64,000 nt of DNA from CAVWCW01 sp963753615 (GTDB lineage: Bacteria; Pseudomonadota; Gammaproteobacteria; Chromatiales; Chromatiaceae), in NCBI GenBank assembly GCA_963753615.1, contig CAVWCW010000019.1, positions 86,649 to 150,648 on the forward strand, read 5' to 3'. Positions 33,901 to 41,357 of this stretch are shown here, piece by piece. The position numbers were made by a program, and so were the translations under genes. Each line of letters starts with the position of its first letter. Position 1 is the stretch's first letter. The notes under the pieces were generated by a model. That model saw only the letters and a program-made list of their open reading frames with translations. It was not told where the DNA came from and made no database searches.

Positions 33901-36900
33901 CAGCTATACGGGGTCCGCTGCCCCCCAAACCGTGGTCGGCTGGGCCACGGCTATTTCCGCCGGTCCGGCAGACGAGTCGGGACAGACGTTGAGCTTCAAT
34001 GTCACCGGCAATACGAATGCAGCGCTGTTCAGCGCTGGTCCGGCAGTGGATCCGGTCACTGGTAATCTCACCTATACCCCGGCCGTCGCCGCAAACGGCA
34101 CCGCGTCCATCATCTTGGATCTATCGGATGACGGCGGTACGGCCAACGGCGGCGCAGACACTTCCGCCCCTGCGACCTTTACCATCAGCATTTCCCAAGC
34201 AAACCAGGAACCGACTTTCACCGCCGGCGGCGATCAAACGGTGCTTGAGGACGCCGGCCCCCAGACGGCGGCCGCCTGGGCCACTAATATCGACGACGGT
34301 GATGGCGGCACTCAGACCCTGAGCTTCAATACCACCGGCAACACCAATCCGGGGTTGTTCAGCGTTCAGCCGGCGGTGAATCCCGGCACCGGCAACTTGA
34401 CCTTTACCCCCGCGGCGAATGCCAGCGGCAGCGCCATGGTAACCGTGGAGTTGATGGACGACGGCGGTACCGCCAACGGCGGTGACGATACCTCGCCGCC
34501 GGCGAGCTTTACCATCAACGTAACGGCGCAGGACGATCCGCCTGTCACGGTGGACGATACAGCGACGGTGTCCGAGGACTCCGGAGCGAGCATCATCGAC
34601 GTGCTGGCCAACGACACCGATGTGGACGCCGGTCCGATCAGCATCAGCGCCGTCACCCAGCCGGCCAACGGTACCGTGATGATTACCGGCGGCGGCACCG
34701 GCCTGACGTACGCACCGGACCCCAACTACTGCAACGACCAGGCCCCGGCCAGCACGGACGATTTCACCTACACCCTCAGCCCGGGCAGCGGCACCGGCTC
34801 GGTGGCGGTCACCGTCAGCTGCGTCAATGATCCGCCGCAGGTTGCCGGCGGCCCGCTTGCGTTCGCAGTTACCGGCAATGTTCGCATAAGCGTGCCGGCC
34901 GCCAACGGTCTGGTGAATTCAGTCACCGTTACCGATACCGCCGACGGCGGCACCCCGGCCTTCACCATCGGCGGCACCGTTCCCACCAGCAGCGCCCAGG
35001 GCGGCGACCTGAGCCTGTCGGCGGACGGCTCCTTTGCCTACGATCCGCCAGCGGGCTTTACCGGCAGCGACAGCTTCACTTATCAAGTCTGTGACGACGG
35101 CATCCCGGGCAGCGCCTGCAGCGTTGGGGTGACGGTAAATCTGACGGTGAGCGACCGTATCTGGTTTATCGACAACAGCCAAGGGGCCGCCGGTGACGGG
35201 CGCCTGACCTCGCCCTTCAATACCCTGGCGGCCTTCGAGGCGATCAACGGCAACGGCGGCGCCACCGACCCGGGCAGCGGTGATAGCATCTTCGTGTACA
35301 CCGGAAGCGGCAACTATGCGGGTGGCCTGACCCTTGAGGCCAGCCAGTTCCTGATTGGTCAAGGCGCCGGCTCCACACTGAGCGCCGTTTCCGGCATCAC
35401 GCTGGCCACATACAGCGACGCCCTGCCGGTCACCGGCGGCACGTCTCCCGTCATCGTCAATGCGGCGGGCGATGGCATTGGCCTCGCTACCGGCAACAAA
35501 CTGCATGGCGTCAATGTCGGCGACACCAGCGGCATCGGGCTCGACGGCAGCGGATTCGGCAGCCTCGAGGTGCGGGATATGTCGATTCTCGGCACCGGCC
35601 GCGTGCTGAGCCTGGTTAACGGCAGCGTCGATGCAGTATTCACCAATCTCTCAACCGCCAACGCCACCGGTGCCGGTATCAGCCTGGATACGGTGAGCGG
35701 CCCGTTCACCGCCAATGGCGGGGCGATTGCCAACGCCAGCGGGGTGGGGGTTGATCTCAATGCGCTGAGCGGCAACTTCACCTTTGCCGGCAGCATCGCC
35801 AACAACGCCGGGCGGGCGGTCGAAGTCACCAACTCTGGGGGGACGCCGGCCAACAGCATCGAGTTCAGCGGCGCCCTCGACGAAGACGGCAGCGGCATCC
35901 TGCTGGATAACAACGACCAGAACAGCGGCGCCAGCATTACCTTCCGCGGCGGCCTGCTGCTGGATACCGGCGCCAATACCGCCTTTACCGCAACCAATGG
36001 CGGTACCGTCAATGTCTGTGCAACCGCCGATTGCGCCGCCGGTGCGGGGGTGGTCAACGCCATCGGTACCACCAGCGCACTCAGCAAGACTGCCGTGAAT
36101 ATCAATGGCACGAGCGTTGGTCCCAACGGCGTCAGCTTCCGCAGCATCGATGTGGATCAGGGCGCCGGCGCTGGCGATACCAGCGCCATTTTGCTCACCA
36201 GCACGGGCAGCGGGAGTTTCAGCGTCACCGGCGACGGAACCGCCGGCAGCGGCGGCAGCATTCAGAACATCACCGATGTCGACGCCATTCGTCTCAGCAA
36301 TACCGGCGGTCGGGTCAGCTTCAATTACGTGACGATCCAGGACATCGCCGCCTCCACCGATGCCGGCGACGCGATCCAGACCCTGAGCGGGGTGGACGGG
36401 ATCCACGGCGAGAACGTCAACGGCGGCCTGACCCTGAATACTACGATCCTGCGCCGCTTCAGCGACATGGCGGTCAACGGCTCCACCCTGACCGGCGGCC
36501 TGGCCACCAACTTCAACGGCCTGGAGATCCGCAACTGCACCCTGGAAGACGCCAACCGCTTCCATGTGGCCAACCGGGGCGACGACAACAGCGAGGGCCT
36601 GGTCCGCATCCAGGGCCTGACCGGCAGCGTCGTCGTGACCGACAGCCTGTTCCAGGACGGTGGTCGCGGTCTCGATGTCATAACGCCCAGCACGGTAGGA
36701 ACCCTGGACGCCACCATTCAGGGTAACCAGTTTCTTAATCTGTACAAGGAGTTCGCCAGCGGCAGCCCGCGTAATGTTGGTGGCCGGGGGCTGAGCATCC
36801 AGCTCGAAGGCAGCCACGACGCGGTGGTGCGCATCGGCGATCCGGCGGAGAGCGATTTGGTCCTCGGCAACGACTTCACCAACAATATGACCGCCTCTAT

Positions 36901-37735
36901 CGTGGTGTTGGGCAACGGGGGCGGGGGCACGCCTCACAACGGGAATATCGATCTGGTGATCCACGGCAGCGACATTCTGGTGGATGATCATACAACTGCC
37001 CAGTTGCCACCCGGCAACTTGGTGTTCGATCACCCCCAGGGCGGGGTGTCCCTGAACCCCGGTGGCGGTACCTACGAGGCCATAGTGTCGGGAAATACTT
37101 TTTCCGAGGTAATGAATGCCGCAGGCGGCACCGGTCAGCTCAGCCTGGGCCTTAGCGGTGGGGCCGCCGAAGCACTGGTCCAGGGCAACTCGTTTATCCG
37201 GCCCTGGAACGGTCCGGTGGCTGTGCGTGCCGAGGGCAATACCAGCGCCGACGTGCTCTTTGGCGGGACCGCCCTTGGTGACAGCAATATTTACCTGGAC
37301 GGCTTGGTAGGAGGCCCGGCCGACGACATCGGCTTCGCCAGCCAATCGCCGTTCCTGCCGTTCCAGGTCAATGTGCGCAACGACGGTGTGCTGGATCTGA
37401 CCATGGATTCCGAGGCCCTGCCGCAGCACGACAATGTCTTTTCCATTTTCGACAACAGCTTCGAGGTGGAGGTGCAAAACCAACCGGGTAATGACCTGGA
37501 TCTGTACCTCGTGGACAACAGCGGTGACTACGGCTACGGCCTGATCCAGGCCAACGGCAGCTTCAGACTCTATAGGGGCGCTTCCGCTTCATCGGACCCG
37601 ATGACCATCATCGCCGATAACAACAATACCGGCGGGGGCGGCAATCCGACCGCCAGCCCGCCGACGGTGAACACCTTCGGCACCATCACCGCTACCAATA
37701 CGGCGCCAATCTTGCCGTCGATCACGATTCCTTGA
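30926..37735 (+). CDS. giant secreted surface protein: cadherin-like, tandem bacterial Ig-like repeats and beta-helix
   Basis: The product is 2269 residues. The start is TTG 30926 with the ribosome site aaagga at 30913-30918. A signal peptide (about 1-24) is followed by an N-terminal domain starting DLLVFFDLDADPGSGC. At 160-186 lies a motif, IPSLHRLGLLLLALLL then an Arg pair, like an IPTL-CTERM sorting tail, followed by a second hydrophobic segment (190-211). Residues about 260-360 form a cadherin-like domain (FSIDENSPIGTPVGTLAASD). Then come four units of about 93 residues with IDVLANDTDVDAG and QPANGTV (three at 361-645, one near 1205-1300) and three units of about 105 residues with VLEDAGPQTAAAWA-type starts (870-1200). 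From about 1410 (IWFIDNSQGAAGDGR) to 2230 is a right-handed beta-helix. It is likely an adhesin or exported surface protein. No C-terminal anchor is seen. Confidence 0.86.
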   Translation: MEAVSRIRFLLFWLGLSLSTPLSAGDLLVFFDLDADPGSGCAVATSEGSFAGVERILITRYTDSMVTEVVRSECVDPPTDSFGPEQLVSLGGWPVGLALGSGGSDLVETFVELADLGNHAPSARIGFATRDASGAAADAMLGDAGAGFQLLLFTDDPAAIPSLHRLGLLLLALLLAALSLYGIRRHPGVHSLVLMVTLAGSLVGLVWAAVAPDGDPSDWDSVSPLGTDATGDGGDDDLVAVFAMVDGGRVCLRADLFWNQPPAIADQGFSIDENSPIGTPVGTLAASDPDVGDTLGFAVTGGSGNSAFAVDPANGEIRVADSAQLDFETNPSLTLDLVVTDGAGLQDTALVTIDLNDIDEPPAAVSDSATVGEDDPATNIDVLANDTDVDAGPKAIASVTQPANGTVVNNGTNLSYQPNANYCNDGAPTDDFSYTLTPGGSSTTVAVRVTCVDDAPVAVGDSAAVGEDVAATSINVLGNDTDIDAGLKTIASVTQPANGTVVNNGGDLSYQPDLDYCNDGTPTDDFTYTLNGGSTATVAVSVSCVDDAPVAVADSATVTEDAPATLIDVLGNDTDVDAGPIGISGVAQPANGTVVNNGTNVSYQPNADYCNDGAPTDDFTYTLSPGGASAAVAVTVDCVNDPPLGVDDPFWAASGAFEVIGVACTDCASPAILPAPRTLEVVLEANIAVAAGYGVGGLSATDFTGIGVSQSTSTALAIGDRLTITLTGSAEADPFGALFDLCEVAPASAADPCAAALNAVGLGFGARFAPAGPIGPTGFSTDQASAFTTANVLPNDVDVDGAALSVTGIDTTGTVGLVINNGDGSFTYDPNAQFDALGADETALDRFAYTVDDGSGGSDTALVSITVIGINDAPSFTDGGNDSVLEDAGAQTVAGWASAIDDGDGGNQTLTFNITANTDPGLFSAGPAVDPLSGDLTYTPAADANGSASITLTLSDDGGTADGGVDTSPAASFTISVTAVNDAPSFVAGADVSYTGSAAPQTVVGWATAISAGPADESGQTLSFNVTGNTNAALFSAGPAVDPVTGNLTYTPAVAANGTASIILDLSDDGGTANGGADTSAPATFTISISQANQEPTFTAGGDQTVLEDAGPQTAAAWATNIDDGDGGTQTLSFNTTGNTNPGLFSVQPAVNPGTGNLTFTPAANASGSAMVTVELMDDGGTANGGDDTSPPASFTINVTAQDDPPVTVDDTATVSEDSGASIIDVLANDTDVDAGPISISAVTQPANGTVMITGGGTGLTYAPDPNYCNDQAPASTDDFTYTLSPGSGTGSVAVTVSCVNDPPQVAGGPLAFAVTGNVRISVPAANGLVNSVTVTDTADGGTPAFTIGGTVPTSSAQGGDLSLSADGSFAYDPPAGFTGSDSFTYQVCDDGIPGSACSVGVTVNLTVSDRIWFIDNSQGAAGDGRLTSPFNTLAAFEAINGNGGATDPGSGDSIFVYTGSGNYAGGLTLEASQFLIGQGAGSTLSAVSGITLATYSDALPVTGGTSPVIVNAAGDGIGLATGNKLHGVNVGDTSGIGLDGSGFGSLEVRDMSILGTGRVLSLVNGSVDAVFTNLSTANATGAGISLDTVSGPFTANGGAIANASGVGVDLNALSGNFTFAGSIANNAGRAVEVTNSGGTPANSIEFSGALDEDGSGILLDNNDQNSGASITFRGGLLLDTGANTAFTATNGGTVNVCATADCAAGAGVVNAIGTTSALSKTAVNINGTSVGPNGVSFRSIDVDQGAGAGDTSAILLTSTGSGSFSVTGDGTAGSGGSIQNITDVDAIRLSNTGGRVSFNYVTIQDIAASTDAGDAIQTLSGVDGIHGENVNGGLTLNTTILRRFSDMAVNGSTLTGGLATNFNGLEIRNCTLEDANRFHVANRGDDNSEGLVRIQGLTGSVVVTDSLFQDGGRGLDVITPSTVGTLDATIQGNQFLNLYKEFASGSPRNVGGRGLSIQLEGSHDAVVRIGDPAESDLVLGNDFTNNMTASIVVLGNGGGGTPHNGNIDLVIHGSDILVDDHTTAQLPPGNLVFDHPQGGVSLNPGGGTYEAIVSGNTFSEVMNAAGGTGQLSLGLSGGAAEALVQGNSFIRPWNGPVAVRAEGNTSADVLFGGTALGDSNIYLDGLVGGPADDIGFASQSPFLPFQVNVRNDGVLDLTMDSEALPQHDNVFSIFDNSFEVEVQNQPGNDLDLYLVDNSGDYGYGLIQANGSFRLYRGASASSDPMTIIADNNNTGGGGNPTASPPTVNTFGTITATNTAPILPSITIP
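32006..32845 (+). repeat. three tandem coding repeats (about 280 bases each) inside the giant protein gene
   Basis: Three adjacent units share near-identical blocks such as cagccggccaacggcacggt (near 32128, 32410 and 32690) and gacaccgacgtcgacg-type stretches. They encode the roughly 93-residue IDVLANDTDVDAG ... QPANGTVVNNG ... YCNDGAPTDDF ... CVDDAPVAV units. A fourth, more diverged unit lies at 34546-34835. High DNA identity makes this region prone to recombination and misassembly. Confidence 0.75.
33535..34535 (+). repeat. three tandem coding repeats (about 320 bases each) inside the giant protein gene
   Basis: The three units encode about 105 residues each: NDAPSFTDGG/QEPTFTAGG starts, TLSFN-TGNT centre, LFSAGPAVDP, NLTYTP and LSDDGGTA-GG-DTS ends. 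They are less alike at DNA level than the 280-base units upstream. Confidence 0.7.
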
Positions 37736-37807
37736 AGCGGGCTGGACTTTTGGTCCGGGCTCGGGTTCGTTGGACCGCGTCGAGCAATCTAAAAGGAGGA
37801 TACGAGT

Positions 37808-38338
37808 ATGTCGGAACCCTTTCTGGCCGAGATCAGGATCGTCGGCTTCAACTTTGCGCCCAGGGGCTGGGCCTTTTGCGACGGGCAGATCCTGCCCATT
37901 AACCAGAACCAGTCCCTGTATTCGCTGCTCGGAACCACCTACGGCGGCGACGGGCGCACCAGCTTTGCCTTGCCGGACCTGCGGGGTCGCACCCCGGTCC
38001 ACGAGGGTCAGTTGCCCGGTGGCGGCTACTATCAACTGGGCCAAAAGTCAGGGGCGGAGACCCTGGCCCTCACCAGCGCCCAGATGCCGCCCCATACGCA
38101 CGATCTAGTGGCCACCAACGACAGCGCCACTCTGCCAGGCCCGGCGGGCAATCTGCCGGCCACCGCCCCGGCCGCGGTGGGTGAAACCTACAGTTCCGGG
38201 AGCGCCGGCTTGACCGCCGCCTTCAATGCCGCCGCCATCGCGCCGGCCGGGGGTGGCCAGGGCCACGAGAACATGCAGCCCTGCCTGGCGCTGAATTTCT
38301 GTATCGCCCTGCAGGGCCTGTTCCCGTCCCGAAACTAA
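37808..38338 (+). CDS. tail-collar domain protein, MdpB-like, copy 1
   Basis: A 176-residue protein with an N-terminal phage tail collar domain (about residues 5-62): EPFLAEIRIVGFNFAPRGWAF, CDGQILPINQNQSLYSLLGTTYGGDGRTSFALPDLRGR. The C-terminal half is Ala/Gly/Pro-rich (LTSAQMPPHTHDL, then NMQPCLALNFCIALQGLFPSRN). Proteins of this type are annotated as microcystin-dependent protein (MdpB) or phage tail protein. They look like the tip of a tail fibre but occur outside prophages. There is no signal peptide. A good ribosome site (aaggagg) precedes the ATG. It is the first of three tandem paralogues, directly after the giant surface protein gene. Confidence 0.86.
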   Translation: MSEPFLAEIRIVGFNFAPRGWAFCDGQILPINQNQSLYSLLGTTYGGDGRTSFALPDLRGRTPVHEGQLPGGGYYQLGQKSGAETLALTSAQMPPHTHDLVATNDSATLPGPAGNLPATAPAAVGETYSSGSAGLTAAFNAAAIAPAGGGQGHENMQPCLALNFCIALQGLFPSRN

Positions 38339-38348
38339 GGAGCGCGAA

Positions 38349-38870
38349 ATGTCCGAACCCTTTGTTGGAGAGATCCGCATGTTCGCGGGCAACTTCGCCC
38401 CCCGGGGCTGGGCCTATTGCGACGGCCAGTTATTGGCGGTGTCCCAGAACGATGCCCTGTTCAGCCTGCTCGGCACCATCTACGGGGGCGACGGGCGCAC
38501 CACCTTCGGCCTGCCGGACCTGCGCGGGCGCATTCCCATTCATGCCGGTCAGGGGCCGGGGTTGAGCGACCGCCGGTTGGGCGCCAAGCTGGGCAGCGAG
38601 CAGGTAACCCTGACCAACAACGAACTGCCCTCCCATAGCCACGGTTGGCAGGTGGACAGCGGCAATGCGGGCAATACCAGCCCCGGCAACAACGGCTATG
38701 CGGCGACCCTGAACTCGGATCGATACCGGGATACAGCCAGTAATCTGCAGCCCATGCAAGCAGAGATGGTTTCCCAGGTGGGCGGTTCCCAGCCGCACAC
38801 CAACCTGATGCCGTTCCTGTGCGTTCATTTCATTATCGCCCTTTTCGGCATCTATCCGTCCCGCCATTGA
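38349..38870 (+). CDS. tail-collar domain protein, MdpB-like, copy 2
   Basis: A 173-residue paralogue starting MSEPFVGEIRMFAGNFAPRGWAYCDGQLLAV, then LFSLLGTIYGGDGRTTFGLPDLRGRIPIHAGQGPGL, a Gly/Asn-rich middle and the end NLMPFLCVHFIIALFGIYPSRH. The LGAKLGSEQVTLTNNELPSHSH segment is the typical junction between collar and C-terminal domains. The ATG is ten bases after the stop of copy 1 with ribosome site aaggag, so the three genes form one transcript. Confidence 0.87.
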   Translation: MSEPFVGEIRMFAGNFAPRGWAYCDGQLLAVSQNDALFSLLGTIYGGDGRTTFGLPDLRGRIPIHAGQGPGLSDRRLGAKLGSEQVTLTNNELPSHSHGWQVDSGNAGNTSPGNNGYAATLNSDRYRDTASNLQPMQAEMVSQVGGSQPHTNLMPFLCVHFIIALFGIYPSRH

Positions 38871-38885
38871 GCCAAGGAGCCCGCC

Positions 38886-39407
38886 ATGTCCGAACCCTTT
38901 ATTGCCGAGATCCGCATCTTTGCCGGCAACTTCGCGCCGCGGAGCTGGGCCTTTTGTGACGGCCAACTTCTGCCGGTGTCCCAGAATACGGCCTTGTTCT
39001 CGCTGATAGGCACCACTTACGGCGGCGACGGCCGAACGACCATGGGGTTGCCCAACCTCCAAGGGCGGGCGCCCATGCACCCTGGTAGAGGCCCGGGACT
39101 GACGGAGCGCAGACTCGGTCAGATCGGCGGCGCCGAAAGCGTGACCCTGAGCGAGGCCCAGATGCCGAGCCATAACCACCAGGCCACTGGTTCCGGAGAC
39201 GCCGCCAACCAACGGAATCCGGCCGGCAACCTGCCGGCGGGCGGTGTGGGCCGGGGCGCGGTGGCTTACAGCAACTCCACCGCCAGGGCACCGTTCGAGC
39301 GCCTGACCACCGCCAACGGCGGCAGCCAGGCCCACAACAACCAGCAGCCCTATCTGACCTTGAACTTCATCATCGCCTTGCAGGGGTTGTACCCGAGCCG
39401 TGCCTGA
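38886..39407 (+). CDS. tail-collar domain protein, MdpB-like, copy 3
   Basis: A 173-residue third paralogue: MSEPFIAEIRIFAGNFAPRSWAFCDGQLLPV, FSLIGTTYGGDGRTTMGLPNLQGRAPMHPGRGPGL, LGQIGGAESVTLSEAQMPSHNH, and the end NNQQPYLTLNFIIALQGLYPSRA. The last codons overlap the GTG start of the next gene, so the methyltransferase-like protein is translationally coupled to the collar series. Confidence 0.87.
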   Translation: MSEPFIAEIRIFAGNFAPRSWAFCDGQLLPVSQNTALFSLIGTTYGGDGRTTMGLPNLQGRAPMHPGRGPGLTERRLGQIGGAESVTLSEAQMPSHNHQATGSGDAANQRNPAGNLPAGGVGRGAVAYSNSTARAPFERLTTANGGSQAHNNQQPYLTLNFIIALQGLYPSRA

Positions 39408-40047
39408 GTTCGCCGGGGACCCGGTTCCGGGCTACGCCAAATGCCAGGCGCCGCCCGGCCGTTCCGGACCCTGGGTGCTGGAGCGCTTCGAGGTGGCACC
39501 GGCCGGGCCCGACACCACTGGTTCTGGCCCCGATTGCGCCGAACGCCGGCCGGGCTTTTACAGCCGGCTGCGCCGGGATGAGGAGGTCTTTATGACCGAC
39601 CTCTATGACGAGTGGTGGACCCAGCGCGTCGCCATCGTCGAGGCCTGTCGGCGGGGCGGTTCCCTATTGATTACGGGCCTCGGCCTGGGACTGGTGGTGG
39701 AGTCCATCCTGGGCGCTGACGGGGGGCGGGTGCAAGACATCACTGTGCTGGAGCGCTCCCCGCACGTGATCCGTTTGATCGCTCCGACTTTGTTGGCGCG
39801 CTATCCCGGTCGGTTGCAGGTGGAGCAGGCCGATGCCAATAACTGGGAGCCGCCACCGGGGCGCCGTTACGATCTGGTATGGCACGATATCTGGCCCAAT
39901 CCCTACGCCGCCGAAGTGGAGGACCAGATGCAGCGGCTGGAGGCCAGATACCGGGCGCACTGCGATTGGCAGGGCTGCTGGCCGCGGGAATACCTTTGGG
40001 TTTACGATCGTGTGCCCTGGGCGCGCAATGGCGCGATTGGGGCCTGA
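39400..40047 (+). CDS. class I SAM-dependent methyltransferase-like protein
   Basis: The 215-residue product has a Rossmann-like core: SLLITGLGLGLVVESIL (glycine-rich loop), ITVLERSPHVIRLIAP (acidic end of strand 2), LQVEQADANNWEPPPG and RYDLVWHDIWPNPYA, as in spermidine-synthase-like methyltransferases. A HCDWQGCWPREY ending recalls a family seen in phage-like and environmental sequences, with a preceding GPWVLERFEV and PGFYSRL segment. GTG 39400 overlaps the collar gene; ATG 39592 is possible but would remove the conserved N-terminal segment. The substrate is unknown. It may modify a collar protein or a small molecule. Confidence 0.68.
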   Translation: MPEFAGDPVPGYAKCQAPPGRSGPWVLERFEVAPAGPDTTGSGPDCAERRPGFYSRLRRDEEVFMTDLYDEWWTQRVAIVEACRRGGSLLITGLGLGLVVESILGADGGRVQDITVLERSPHVIRLIAPTLLARYPGRLQVEQADANNWEPPPGRRYDLVWHDIWPNPYAAEVEDQMQRLEARYRAHCDWQGCWPREYLWVYDRVPWARNGAIGA

Positions 40048-40130
40048 GCCCGCGAAGTCACTTTCAAGTGGCCCGGTATTTGCGTGGGTGATACTGGCGC
40101 GGACAGCGGATGATGGTCTATGTTTAAGTA

Positions 40131-40265
40131 AGTGTTTCCCCGTGCGGGGCAGGGTGCCCCATCATCTTCGATCGCCCCAAGCGTTGGAGAATCATGGCTT
40201 TCGGAATCCGCGTTTCCGCAAGCCGCGCTGCAACAAGCCAGGGACGCTTTTTTGCAGCCTTCCCC
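40131..40265 (-). repeat. multi-hairpin intergenic repeat, copy B (inverted relative to copy A)
   Basis: Read on the minus strand this matches copy A at 30571-30700 in order: a gctgcaa/ttgcagc hairpin (40252-40258, 40227-40233), a ccgcaagcc/ggctttcgg region (40216-40224, 40196-40204) with the aaacgcgg-tccgaaagcc core shared with copy A, and a ggggca/tgcccc hairpin (40146-40151, 40155-40160). The fourth hairpin of copy A is missing its distal arm here. It fills most of the 331-base gap between the methyltransferase and GNAT genes; no gene is seen in the rest. Confidence 0.68.
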
Positions 40266-40378
40266 GAGATAGAAACTGCCGTTCGGGCTAGAAATGACTC
40301 CGCATGCGGCGGTGAATGCCGCGAGCGGAGGATCTCCGCGCCTCGGCAGACGGGCAACAACCACGAGGGCAGCACATC

Positions 40379-40909
40379 ATGCAGGAACCCGGAACCGAGG
40401 ACCAACACCCCGCTTCAGTGCGGAGGCCGCCCCTGGCGGGGGCGGATCAACTGACCTTTCGCCCCATTCAGGAGCAGGATCTGGAGTTTCTATACCGCCT
40501 CTACGCCAGCACCCGGGCGGAGGAACTGGCTCATACCCAATGGAACGATGCGCAGAAAGTGGAATTTCTCCGGATGCAGTTCCAGGCCCAGCACCGCCAT
40601 TACCTGAGTCATTTCGCCGGAGCCGAGTTCTTGCTCATCCAGCGCGATGCCGAGCCCATCGGTCGCCTCTATGTGGAGCGGCGGCCCGCCGAGGTGCGGC
40701 TCATCGACATCGCCCTGCTGCCCGACTGGCGCAGCCGGGGGTTGGGTGGGGCAATGATGCGCGACCTGATGGGAGATGCCCGGAACCAGCGCCTTCCGGT
40801 GCGGCTGCACGTGGAGAAATTCAATCCGGCGCTACGCCTTTACGAGCGGCTGGGATTTCGGCCGATAGAAGATCTGGGTGTGCACCTGATGATGGAATGG
40901 GACGGCTGA
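40379..40909 (+). CDS. GNAT family N-acetyltransferase
   Basis: A 176-residue GNAT-fold acetyltransferase: LTFRPIQEQDLEFLYRLYAST, then AEFLLIQRDAEPIGRLYVER (strand 4), IDIALLPDWRSRGLGGAMMRDLM (the acetyl-CoA R-x2-G-x-G/A motif) and FNPALRLYERLGFRPIEDLG (motif B). ATG 40379 is chosen because the upstream residues look non-native and a gagggc ribosome site precedes it. The substrate is unknown. A GNAT is often found beside tail-collar and DUF6916 genes as I recall from other genomes; this was not checked here. Confidence 0.85.
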   Translation: MQEPGTEDQHPASVRRPPLAGADQLTFRPIQEQDLEFLYRLYASTRAEELAHTQWNDAQKVEFLRMQFQAQHRHYLSHFAGAEFLLIQRDAEPIGRLYVERRPAEVRLIDIALLPDWRSRGLGGAMMRDLMGDARNQRLPVRLHVEKFNPALRLYERLGFRPIEDLGVHLMMEWDG

Positions 40910-40929
40910 CCCGCGGCAGACGGGCGGGA

Positions 40930-41223
40930 TCAGTTGAACACGACCTCGTAACGGAGTCCTTCGGGGTCCGGGCCGATCGGGACCAGGAACAGCGACAGCC
41001 TGCCGATTCGCGGGTGGCGAAATTCGAACATGCCCTGATTCAGCGGCTGCTCGTTAGGGCCCCGGAATAGCAGCGCGAAGGGGGTTCTGTCAGGATTACC
41101 GCTAGTTTGCCCCAGCTGGGACGCCTCCAACAGCCGCATGGGTAATTCCTTGCCCTCCGTTGCCAGAAAAAATTCCTGGCCTACAAGCTGCTCGAAGTCG
41201 GATCTTTGCAATTTTTCCAACAT
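40930..41223 (-). CDS. DUF6916-like small protein (cytoplasmic copy)
   Basis: A 97-residue protein without signal peptide: LEKLQRSDFEQLVGQEFFL, LRLLEASQLGQ-type centre, TPFALLFRGPNEQPLNQGMFEFRHPRIGRLSLFLVPIG. The F-x-L-x-F-x-G and the Y/F-x-x-R/E-HP motifs, then LFLVPIG, match DUF6916 as I recall it, a family that occurs beside tail-collar genes. It faces the GNAT gene convergently and is divergent from the following Tat-signal protein, which is similar. Confidence 0.6.
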   Translation of the reverse strand: MLEKLQRSDFEQLVGQEFFLATEGKELPMRLLEASQLGQTSGNPDRTPFALLFRGPNEQPLNQGMFEFRHPRIGRLSLFLVPIGPDPEGLRYEVVFN

Positions 41224-41357
41224 GATCGGGTTTCCGGCAGAAGGTCGAAGAGTCGGGTAGCGATTCGCGAGCAATCGGCGCTTCCCGTATGGTACCGGAT
41301 TCCGTCCACGCTGCCAGGGGTTGGGCGGCAGCCCTCGCGCGAAACAAGGAGATAGCT

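Noticed and set aside
35651..37483. 610-codon minus-strand frame opposite the giant surface protein
   Set aside because: High-GC antisense shadow of the repeat and beta-helix region: Val/Gly/Ala-rich, with no independent motifs.
37808..39407. Prophage remnant
   Set aside because: Only collar-type genes are present; no capsid, terminase, portal, sheath, lysis or integrase genes lie within the flanking 10 kb.
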